A stretch of DNA of 36,838 nucleotides from DASZUC01 sp035547775. GTDB taxonomy: Bacteria > Patescibacteriota > Saccharimonadia > Saccharimonadales > UBA4665. The DNA lies in assembly GCA_035547775.1 (NCBI GenBank), contig DASZUC010000010.1:1-36838 (forward strand), read 5' to 3'. Below the pieces are notes generated by a model. That model was not told the origin of the DNA. It did not search any database and worked only from the letters and a program-made list of their open reading frames with translations. Below, one piece after another: positions 13,709 through 20,671 of this stretch; the first letter of the stretch is position 1; every line of letters starts with the position of its first letter. The translations under genes were made by a program, and so were the position numbers.

Positions 13709-15007
13709 CTAGTCCTTTCGGGGTGTAAATATTTGTTGGTAGCGTTCTACTAATTCCGGCGGCCCGGTGTGCTTACCTACATTATCACTCAGTTTCACGG
13801 TATTTGCTTCACCATCAGTGGTGCGAACGTGCGTGGCTTTCATAACAATGTTCAGGGCTTTAATGCCTAAATCGTTAGTCAGGTCGGTGCCCCAGCCAAA
13901 TAGAACGTTCAAGCGATCACCGAAGGTGTCTTGCAGTTTCACAATTTGCTCGATATCGAGTCCATCGCTAAATACCACTGTCTTGGTCTTCGAATCGATG
14001 CCGTGCTGCTCGTAGAAGCTAATCAATCGTTCGCCAAAAGCGAAGGGATCACCAGAATCTTGTCGCACACCGCGCCAATTGGCGGCTTGCTCGGCCGTAA
14101 AGTTCTCAAAAAAGAAGTCAGTCGTAAAAGTATCGGTCAGGGCAATCGATAGATCTTTACCGTATTGCTCGTACCAATCGTCTAAAAATTCAGCGTGCGA
14201 AGCGGGCAAGTCTGCGCCGGCAATATCTGCTAGACCAGCGTAAACCATCGGCATTTCATGGGCGAAGGTGCCAATGGGCTTCAGCCCGGTGCTTTGGGCC
14301 AATGCTACATTGGAGGTGCCGACAATGTTATCGGGACATTCTTGCTGCAATCGTTCAATGACATGCTTCTGCCAGCGCAGACTAAAGTGCCGCCGAGTGC
14401 CAAATTCGGCAATTTTAATGTCGGGCCGCTGCTGCAAGAGGGCAACCTTCTCACTCAATCGCTTATCGCCCTCTTCGTACACCGCCAGCGGATCTAAGTC
14501 ATGCGCCACCAAGTAGCTTTCAAAGTAGGCTTCGTTGATTTCGCTCATGACCACTGTTTCCCAAAACGTGACCAGTGGCCACTTACCCGTGGTTTCGACG
14601 CCGATATCGCCAGTCTCGTCCATGATAACCTCGGCGCGCGGCATATCGTAAGCTGCCAAGTGAGCTAAGTAGCCGTCACTAAAGACGCGTTCGCCAGCTT
14701 CATTATGGCGTTCGGCTAAATATTGCAACTCACTGGCTTGCCAGCCGCGTTGCCGCAATTGGTCAAAACGCCTTTGCAAACTAATCGGCTCAACGTAATC
14801 GGCCAGGCGTTGTTCGCCACGGTTGTGCATCCGGAAGGTCACGTCATCCTCGGCGTGCTTTTCGAAGGCGAGTTGGCTCATGGTTGGTTTGTAGTAATCG
14901 AGCCCGGCACTAAGTAGGGCGGCTTCACCAAGCGGACCAAAGACAACTTGATTGTCCGGCACTGTTGGCTGGAGTTCTAATTCGGTAGGGCGTTCTAATG
15001 TCAACAT
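13709..15007 (-). CDS. pncB: Nicotinate phosphoribosyltransferase
   Basis: The 432-aa enzyme makes nicotinate mononucleotide from nicotinate and PRPP in the Preiss-Handler route. Motifs typical of PncB are present: LDYYKPTMSQ near the N-terminus, EFGTRRHFSLRWQ in the middle, GTSNVALAQ followed by PIGTFAHEMPM with the catalytic His, and RQDSGDPFAFGE for phosphoribosyl binding. An AAAGGAGGT site precedes the ATG. The gene follows pncA by 12 bases on the same transcript, so nicotinamide is deamidated and then phosphoribosylated by adjacent products. Confidence 0.96.
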   Translation of the reverse strand: MLTLERPTELELQPTVPDNQVVFGPLGEAALLSAGLDYYKPTMSQLAFEKHAEDDVTFRMHNRGEQRLADYVEPISLQRRFDQLRQRGWQASELQYLAERHNEAGERVFSDGYLAHLAAYDMPRAEVIMDETGDIGVETTGKWPLVTFWETVVMSEINEAYFESYLVAHDLDPLAVYEEGDKRLSEKVALLQQRPDIKIAEFGTRRHFSLRWQKHVIERLQQECPDNIVGTSNVALAQSTGLKPIGTFAHEMPMVYAGLADIAGADLPASHAEFLDDWYEQYGKDLSIALTDTFTTDFFFENFTAEQAANWRGVRQDSGDPFAFGERLISFYEQHGIDSKTKTVVFSDGLDIEQIVKLQDTFGDRLNVLFGWGTDLTNDLGIKALNIVMKATHVRTTDGEANTVKLSDNVGKHTGPPELVERYQQIFTPRKD

Positions 15008-15019
15008 CGGTGACCTCCT

Positions 15020-15676
15020 TTAAGCGGCAAATTCCTGCAACCATTCGTCGGTAGTCGTCGTCTGTACACCAGCACGCTGGAAATCGTCGAGCATGGCATC
15101 CACCGAGTCAGGGGCGATACCGCGAGTAGCATCGATGGCTACAATTACATCCAGTCCGAGCTTAGTACGCAGATCGAGAGCGGTTTTGCCAACGCAGTAA
15201 TCCAAGGCTAATCCACCGAGCAGCACCTCTGTTACATGGTGTTTTTCAAGTAATTCTGGCAGGCTGTGACCGAGCACTGGGTCTACAGCATAGTAGCCAC
15301 TGTAGCTAGTGTCGTCTTCACCGCGCTCGAGGGCGTCAAACCCTTTAATGAAGCGCTCACGGCTGCCTGGCAGTTGTAAATCTGGGTGCAATTCGGCCCC
15401 GAGCGTACCATCTACGCAGTGCACTGGCCAGGTGGTGACGAAATTGGGGGCGGCATCCTCGGCCGCGAAGTGAGCCGTACGATGGGGATGCCAATCTTGA
15501 GTCGTAAAAACACGGTGGCCGGCGAGAGCACAGGCGGCAATCAAGCGGTTGAGAATAGGGACGATTTCGTGCCCATTTGCGACGGGCAACTCACCAAAGC
15601 CATAATTAGGAGTAAACTCTTCAGTTGCGGGCATAAAACCGCGCTGCGCATCGATTATTCCAAGTGCCTTAGTCAT
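15020..15676 (-). CDS. pncA: Nicotinamidase
   Basis: The 218-aa protein has the complete catalytic set: Asp9 in GIIDAQRGF, the metal site TQDWHPHRTAHF, Lys in RFIKGFD (about residue 110) and the nucleophile Cys in LDYCVGKTA (about residue 160). It converts nicotinamide to nicotinate. It is the first gene of the pncA-pncB-Nudix operon, transcribed leftward from a promoter with two NrtR-type operators. Length is normal for PncA, in contrast to the longer homologue at 7720. Confidence 0.95.
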   Translation of the reverse strand: MTKALGIIDAQRGFMPATEEFTPNYGFGELPVANGHEIVPILNRLIAACALAGHRVFTTQDWHPHRTAHFAAEDAAPNFVTTWPVHCVDGTLGAELHPDLQLPGSRERFIKGFDALERGEDDTSYSGYYAVDPVLGHSLPELLEKHHVTEVLLGGLALDYCVGKTALDLRTKLGLDVIVAIDATRGIAPDSVDAMLDDFQRAGVQTTTTDEWLQEFAA

Positions 15677-15701
15677 TTCCCTGCCTACCTTTCAATTAGT
15701 A

Positions 15702-15718
15702 ATTGTATAAACTACACT
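15702..15718. promoter_or_regulatory. NrtR-type operator 2, pncA promoter
   Basis: ATTGT-ATAAACT-ACACT, one mismatch to the palindrome. It lies 49 bp downstream of operator 1 relative to pncA transcription, just past the expected start. Confidence 0.7.
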
Positions 15719-15734
15719 AAGTAGCTTGACCCCC

Positions 15735-15763
15735 AGTGTAGAGCATAGTTAGTGTATTGTCAA
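15735..15763 (-). promoter_or_regulatory. pncA promoter
   Basis: On the minus strand: TTGACA (15763-15758), 17-bp spacer, TACACT (15740-15735). The -35 lies inside operator 1. Confidence 0.8.
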
Positions 15764-15767
15764 CACT
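15751..15767. promoter_or_regulatory. NrtR-type operator 1, shared by pncA and the ADP-ribosylglycohydrolase gene
   Basis: AGTGT-ATTGTCA-ACACT. It covers the -35 box of pncA and also a -35-like TTGTCA (15757-15762) for the divergent gene, so one bound repressor could close both promoters. Confidence 0.8.
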
Positions 15768-15786
15768 ATTTGTGATAGACTATAAA
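15757..15786 (+). promoter_or_regulatory. Promoter of the ADP-ribosylglycohydrolase gene
   Basis: TTGTCA (15757-15762), 18-bp spacer, TATAAA (15781-15786). Confidence 0.6.
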
Positions 15787-15845
15787 TATCGCACATGGTT
15801 ATCCGATAACTATCTGCTGTAATAGGTATAGAAACGGAGTATCAA

Positions 15846-16904
15846 ATGATTCATTCAAGTGTGCAGAGTGCCGAACAGCTCCTCCCAGCTATCGCCTATG
15901 GCGATAGTGCTGGTTTGCCATATGAAGCCAAGTCGGCAGTACCAGTGGGTTCTGTCGAAGGTCTTCAGCCAGTCGATAATCCTTACCTCGGCCAGCACCC
16001 AGCCGGCACCTGGAGTGATGATACGCACCTCAGTATTGCTGTAACTAAAAGTTTGATTGAAGCCGGCGGGTTTGACTTAGAAAATCAGGCCAAATGGCAC
16101 ATGAAAGCCCTAGAGCATGTCCAAGGCGCCACGAATGAGCCAGATTTGATCCCGCCAGTCGTAACCGACAGCCAACACAACGGCTGGGGCAAAAGCACCA
16201 CCGAAAGCGTCCAACGTCTGGTACATGGCGTACACCCCACTGAATCGGGTGCCGCTAACGGTGCCGGCAATGGTGTATTGATGAAACTGGCACCCTTGCT
16301 GTTATGGCAAACCATTCGCCACACTCCTCACCCCGTAGCCAGGGAGCAGCTGGTGCAGTTGACATGTATGACGCATGCTGCCGGCGAAGCGGTCGTAGCC
16401 AGTTTGGTGCATTACGAGTATGTCCGTAAGCTTATAAAACGTTCGTATCAACCGGATATGTCATTGGTTCACGCAGCTGTGAGCGCCCGACGTTTCGAAA
16501 AACGACTGACGACTAACGATGCTAATTACGATCGACTAAGTCGGCTGGCCGGTTTGGCTTTGCGTGGCACTAAAGGTGAGCTGTCGTTGAACCGAGAAGC
16601 AATCATTGCCGCCAACCCGAAAGGTGGATTTTACGCGCCCGAAACACTGGCCATGGCCTATGGTGCAATGGTGCTCGAAGCCAGCCCTCCAGCGGCTATT
16701 TATCGGGCGGTGGAATTGGGTGGCGATGCCGACAGTATCGGTTCAATTGTCGCCACGCTGGCATTGATTAAAAATCCGACTGCGCCGCAACCACATGATG
16801 TTTCCAAGCTGTTTGCCCACGATCGACTTATGCGCTTATCTGCCGAGTTCGCTGCTGCTGCCGCCGCCGGCATGCCATACTTGCAAGGAAGGACTGGTAA
16901 ATAG
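15846..16904 (+). CDS. ADP-ribosylglycohydrolase family protein (DraG/ARH-like)
   Basis: The 352-aa protein shows the family's metal-binding motifs: AYGDSAGLPYE near the start, TWSDDTHLS (about residues 57-65), GAGNGVLMK in the middle and GGDADSIGS near residue 295. These coordinate two Mg ions in enzymes that remove ADP-ribose from proteins or cleave related ADP-ribosyl compounds. ATG 15846 follows an AACGGAG site. The gene is divergent from pncA and shares its operator. The next gene starts 2 bases after its stop. Its product would feed ADP-ribose to the Nudix hydrolase. Confidence 0.9.
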   Translation: MIHSSVQSAEQLLPAIAYGDSAGLPYEAKSAVPVGSVEGLQPVDNPYLGQHPAGTWSDDTHLSIAVTKSLIEAGGFDLENQAKWHMKALEHVQGATNEPDLIPPVVTDSQHNGWGKSTTESVQRLVHGVHPTESGAANGAGNGVLMKLAPLLLWQTIRHTPHPVAREQLVQLTCMTHAAGEAVVASLVHYEYVRKLIKRSYQPDMSLVHAAVSARRFEKRLTTNDANYDRLSRLAGLALRGTKGELSLNREAIIAANPKGGFYAPETLAMAYGAMVLEASPPAAIYRAVELGGDADSIGSIVATLALIKNPTAPQPHDVSKLFAHDRLMRLSAEFAAAAAAGMPYLQGRTGK

Positions 16905-16906
16905 CC

Positions 16907-17761
16907 ATGAGTATGCCCCGCGATTTAGTTTTAGTTCGCCACGGTCAATCCGAAGCCAACGTGCTCCAAGCTCAATGGAAAGAAGGCGAAAGTCCAGAAT
17001 TGCCTGATTGGTTTGAGGATCGTCACGACTGGCAACATCCGCTCAGCCAAGAGGGTCGGGAACAGGCCCGTTTGGCTGGTCAATGGATTCTCGAAAATAT
17101 CGGTGACATTGCCGAGTTTGAGGGTCGTTTTGTGTCACCATATTTGCGTGCCCGCCAAACCGCCTACGAAGTCGGCCGCCACGTTGTTTCATTTTGGAGC
17201 GACGACCGGATTATTGAACGGGATTGGGGCGTCTATGGAGTCACTCCGCGTCCAGAACTCGATCGATTATTCCCTGAGACCCAGCGAATGAAGCGGCAAA
17301 GCGCCTGGTATGCCCGCCTGGATGGTGGCGAGAGTATGAACGATATTTTCTACCACGTGCGCGATTTCTTTGGCACCTTGCACCGAGAATACGCCGACAA
17401 ACAAGTCATTGCTGTAACCCATGGCGAAAAAATTTGGAGCACGATGTACGTTGTTGAGCGGCTTTTGCCCGAAGCATGGCAGGCTCTCGAGGATGAGAAA
17501 TCACTGCGTCTTACCAACGGCACCGTGGTGCATTACACCAAAATCAACCCTGAAGACCCGACCGACCAGCGCAGCAAACTCAGCTGGCGCCGGATTAGTC
17601 GACCAACTGAGCCCGAAACTTCGCCATACGGTGGCCAATGGGTGGAACTGCCGCCGCGTGAACCGCTCAGCCCCGAGTACCTCAACCTCGGACCCGAAGA
17701 AGTTACGGCCGTGGCCACCAAAGCTCTCGCCGATCGCCTGGCGCAATACCGAACTAGCTAA
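16907..17761 (+). CDS. Histidine phosphatase family protein
   Basis: The 284-aa protein has LVLVRHGQSEAN near residue 8, the second Arg in VSPYLRARQTAYE, a Glu-containing ERDWGVYG and the second His in IAVTHGEKIW. It is longer than the relative at 12273, with an extra C-terminal segment of about 60 residues (from about 215). It is co-transcribed with the ADP-ribosylglycohydrolase (2-base gap), which suggests a phosphorylated product of NAD or ADP-ribose breakdown as substrate; that is inference. Its 3' end overlaps the convergent CoaB-like gene by 8 bases. Confidence 0.88.
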   Translation: MSMPRDLVLVRHGQSEANVLQAQWKEGESPELPDWFEDRHDWQHPLSQEGREQARLAGQWILENIGDIAEFEGRFVSPYLRARQTAYEVGRHVVSFWSDDRIIERDWGVYGVTPRPELDRLFPETQRMKRQSAWYARLDGGESMNDIFYHVRDFFGTLHREYADKQVIAVTHGEKIWSTMYVVERLLPEAWQALEDEKSLRLTNGTVVHYTKINPEDPTDQRSKLSWRRISRPTEPETSPYGGQWVELPPREPLSPEYLNLGPEEVTAVATKALADRLAQYRTS

Positions 17762-19028
17762 CCGGCACGTAGCCGCCAGTCTTGGCGCTCAAATCGAAGT
17801 TCTTTTCGATGAAGGCAATCACCTTTTGGGGATCGATGCTGTGGTTAAAGACAATGTTCGGCCCATGCTTATCAAGATAGACTACTTCAATTTCGCCATC
17901 GTCGGCTGTGCGCAAGCCTTGCGAAGTATTCTCACCGCATTCGTGGCTGCCACATTCAAACTCCCGCTGCGAAACCACCGGCACCTTGGAGTCGGGTTTG
18001 GTCGGGCAGTGGAAATGCACGATACAATCTTTTTCCGGGTGCTGCTCAAACACAATGCGTTGCGATTGGCCACCCACCGATGGTTTGGCGCCAAAAGCTA
18101 CGACTTTATCTGGACCATCGGTTACAACCTTCACGAGTCCTGTTGAAATCAAATTATTGAAGTTAGTTTTGCGCCGAGAAGTCAAAAACTCCGTTGGGCC
18201 AACTTTGGCGGCAAAATGCCCAGCCGTCACGCCCATAAATGGTTTATAGGCATCGTGCTCAATACAGTAGTTGACCACCGTGCGCAGGCTGTCGTACACC
18301 TCCGAACTATTCCAGTCGACTGGCTCGCCAGCTACAACCGTCGATTCCGTAAAGGTTAGCTGCGAGCGCAAGTAGGCCATTTCCAACAGGCCACGCAGGG
18401 CCATTTCCCGATCTGTAGTCTCGTGGTAGGGCGCTTCTTCGGGCGTCACCACCATATTGTTGCGGGTGACGGTGTCGTTGGCCAGCACCAGATTGAGGCT
18501 TGAACCTTTCAGTAACTTCAAGCCAGCGCTGTACTGCTCTTCGGGTGCAGCATTGGTGGTGGTTTTGAAGCCGACTGCAAAAATATCTTTGCGTGGTTTC
18601 ATGCCCGCCACTGAATCTTTGCGGAACATTGGCACAATTTTGTCGTTAGGGATTAAATCCATCTGCTTGGGGCTGTCTGACTTGAGGCGATCGGCGTGCA
18701 GGCCACTGTCGGCGCCGGCTACTTCACCTCGAAAATCGGCCACCGCCGGTGACCAAAAGACCACTTTAGTGCGAAAGTCGGTGATGATGTCTTCGGCCAG
18801 GTCGCGCAAATCAGCACCGGTCTCTATATCGCTCGAGGGATCTGCCATCTTGGTCAAATGGACATTGACGTCCATGCCCGACCAATAGGTACCACACAGT
18901 TCGCCAATCCGGCGAGCGGTGCCACCATAGGCTCGCGCCGCCAGAGCGAGGTGCTCTCGCACCGGTTCAATCGTACCCCCGCCAACAACATGAATCTGGC
19001 GCCGGGCAGGGATCTCTAAGTTTTCCAT
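17754..19028 (-). CDS. Fusion of a CoaB/DFP-like domain with a class II aldolase/adducin-like domain
   Basis: I chose ATG at 19028, which has AAAGGAAG upstream (GTG 19052 has none); this gives 424 aa. Residues 1-230 resemble phosphopantothenoylcysteine synthetase: HVVGGGTIEPVREH, VVFWSPAVADFRGEV (the AAVaDf motif), LKSDSPKQMDLIPNDKI, AVGFKTTTN and LVLANDTV. Residues 255-424 resemble class II aldolases: GVTAGHFAAKVG, a LTSRRKTNF segment where the family has its TPSG, and a CIVHFHCPTK segment with metal-binding His. I know of no standard enzyme with this order. The substrate is unknown; it lies inside the NAD block. Confidence 0.75.
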   Translation of the reverse strand: MENLEIPARRQIHVVGGGTIEPVREHLALAARAYGGTARRIGELCGTYWSGMDVNVHLTKMADPSSDIETGADLRDLAEDIITDFRTKVVFWSPAVADFRGEVAGADSGLHADRLKSDSPKQMDLIPNDKIVPMFRKDSVAGMKPRKDIFAVGFKTTTNAAPEEQYSAGLKLLKGSSLNLVLANDTVTRNNMVVTPEEAPYHETTDREMALRGLLEMAYLRSQLTFTESTVVAGEPVDWNSSEVYDSLRTVVNYCIEHDAYKPFMGVTAGHFAAKVGPTEFLTSRRKTNFNNLISTGLVKVVTDGPDKVVAFGAKPSVGGQSQRIVFEQHPEKDCIVHFHCPTKPDSKVPVVSQREFECGSHECGENTSQGLRTADDGEIEVVYLDKHGPNIVFNHSIDPQKVIAFIEKNFDLSAKTGGYVPVS

Positions 19029-19137
19029 AGAACTTCCTTTCGTTATGGCCACAGTTTGAGCCTAGCTTGTCGTAAATGAAATAGTATTGACTAATAAATA
19101 TAAATAGAGTTGAATATTTACAGATAGAAAATTGTAT

Positions 19138-19887
19138 ATGAATATATTAGACAATAATGTTGATACGATTCTGGCCGAAGCGGGTCTGAGTCTCAGTGAG
19201 CGTGAAGTGTATTTGGCTGGTAGCCAAACCGGCATGACGAGTGCTGAACTGCTGGCTAAGCTAAACATGCCGCGCCCCACACTGATGGCCGCGCTCAAAA
19301 GTTTGCGCGATTGTGGGCTCTGCGAAACCAGACGTCGCGATGGCCGCAGTCTGTACTACGCCATGCAGCCGCCACGAGCACTGAAACCGTACCTGGCCAA
19401 GCGGGCGCGCTCGATCGATGCGGTGTTAGATCAGCTTGATGAGCTCGATATCGCGGCACCAACAACCATTGGCGTGAATGAAGTCAACGGACAGGCGGGA
19501 GTGATGGATTTATTGGAGTTAGCGCTGCGCTGCAAAAGTCGTCAATGGCAAATTATTGCGCCCAAAAACAACGCTTTGGCACATTTACCCAAAGATTACA
19601 TCGCGTATTTCAAAAAAACGCGCTCTGAACGCCAAATTGTCAGCGAATCGTTATGGGAAGCCAAAGTGGCGGGCAATAGAGTTAGCCTAAATGATGTGTT
19701 AATGCGCAAACCACGTTACGTACCAGCCGATATCAGCCAAAAGATCCCAAGTGTAATGCTGGCGTTTGACGATAGTCTACTGGTCATCGAAGGCACTAAA
19801 CAGCCTTCGGCGGTATTATTGCGCAGCCCAGCTATTGTCGAAACCTTTCAGCTGATCTTTGAAATGGCCTGGCGGAGTGCGCGCTAG
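19138..19887 (+). CDS. TrmB-family transcriptional regulator
   Basis: ATG 19138 is preferred over a TTG 6 bases upstream; neither has a ribosome-binding site. The 249-aa protein has an N-terminal winged helix (LSEREVYLAGSQTGMTSAELLAKLNMPRPTLMAALKSLRDCGL, residues about 18-60) of the TrmB type, followed by a linker and a C-terminal domain of the TrmB effector/PLD-like sort ending near residue 245. It is divergent from the CoaB-like fusion gene across an 109-base A+T-rich gap and so probably controls it. The ligand is unknown. It overlaps the convergent nrtR stop by 4 bases. Confidence 0.82.
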   Translation: MNILDNNVDTILAEAGLSLSEREVYLAGSQTGMTSAELLAKLNMPRPTLMAALKSLRDCGLCETRRRDGRSLYYAMQPPRALKPYLAKRARSIDAVLDQLDELDIAAPTTIGVNEVNGQAGVMDLLELALRCKSRQWQIIAPKNNALAHLPKDYIAYFKKTRSERQIVSESLWEAKVAGNRVSLNDVLMRKPRYVPADISQKIPSVMLAFDDSLLVIEGTKQPSAVLLRSPAIVETFQLIFEMAWRSAR

Positions 19888-20561
19888 TCGAAACTGCGTT
19901 CGAGGGCTTGTAGATCGGATTTGCAGAAGCGGTACAGGCGGGCTGGACGGTGGGCGCCTTCTTTATAAAATTCGCTCGTCTCTTCGATTAGCCCCAGTGA
20001 TAAGAACTTTTTGCGGAAGTTACGCTTGTCGAGCTCCCGGCCCAGAACGGCTTCGTAGGCGGTTTGCAGTTGTGACAAAGTAAATTGCTTTGGCAGCAGC
20101 GCGAAACAGGCGTTGGTGTAGGTGAGTTTAGCTCGCAAACGCTCTTGGGCGTAGCTGATAATTTCACCGTGGTCATAAGCTAACTTCGGTAAATCACTCA
20201 CCGGGAAGAAGTGTGGCTCCTGAGTGGTGCTAGTCAAACTGGGCTGGAGGTTCAGCCCCAAACCCATGTAGCTGACACTGACCGCGTGACCGCGAGGGTC
20301 ACGGGCTACTGTATCGAAGGTAAAGAGTTGCTCTACCAACTTTAAAGAACCGGCTTTTATGCCACCTTTGGCGCTCAAAATACGAGTCATAGCGTCCTGG
20401 GTGGTTTCACCGGCAGCGCAGTAACCGCCAGGCAGCGCCCATGTACCCAAGAAAGGCTCTTGAGAGCGTTTGATCAATAACACCGACAATTGACCGTCAA
20501 CCAGCTGAAAAATAACGCTATCGACGACCAGAGTAGGGGCTATGTATTCGCCGCTGTACAT
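19884..20561 (-). CDS. nrtR: NrtR-type Nudix-related transcriptional repressor of NAD metabolism
   Basis: The 225-aa protein has a Nudix-like domain (about 1-140) joined to a winged-helix domain (about 150-225, with RNFRKKFLSLGLIEET), which is the NrtR arrangement. Its Nudix box GYCAAGETTQDAMTRILSAKGG lacks the REUxEE catalytic residues, so it should sense rather than hydrolyse. Known NrtR proteins bind ADP-ribose or a related ligand and repress NAD genes. A weak copy of the operator overlaps its own -10 and start codon, which suggests autoregulation. The mRNA appears leaderless. Confidence 0.9.
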   Translation of the reverse strand: MYSGEYIAPTLVVDSVIFQLVDGQLSVLLIKRSQEPFLGTWALPGGYCAAGETTQDAMTRILSAKGGIKAGSLKLVEQLFTFDTVARDPRGHAVSVSYMGLGLNLQPSLTSTTQEPHFFPVSDLPKLAYDHGEIISYAQERLRAKLTYTNACFALLPKQFTLSQLQTAYEAVLGRELDKRNFRKKFLSLGLIEETSEFYKEGAHRPARLYRFCKSDLQALERSFD

Positions 20562-20578
20562 ACCGTATATTCTACACT
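20562..20578. promoter_or_regulatory. Degenerate NrtR-type operator at the nrtR start
   Basis: ACCGT-ATATTCT-ACACT, with two mismatches in one half-site. On the minus strand it overlaps TAGAAT (20574-20569), a -10 that would make nrtR leaderless; a TTGACC lies 15 bp further upstream. Confidence 0.5.
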
Positions 20579-20671
20579 ATTACACCAGTGGTCAAAACGA
20601 GCCATAAGTATTGCAATTATGCTTATATTGTGCTATAATTTCAGTATTAATTGTTCGGGAGATATTTTCTA

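Noticed and set aside
17421..18146. 241-aa open frame on the plus strand
   Set aside because: It spans the end of the histidine phosphatase in another frame and runs antisense to the CoaB-like gene, whose motifs are clear.
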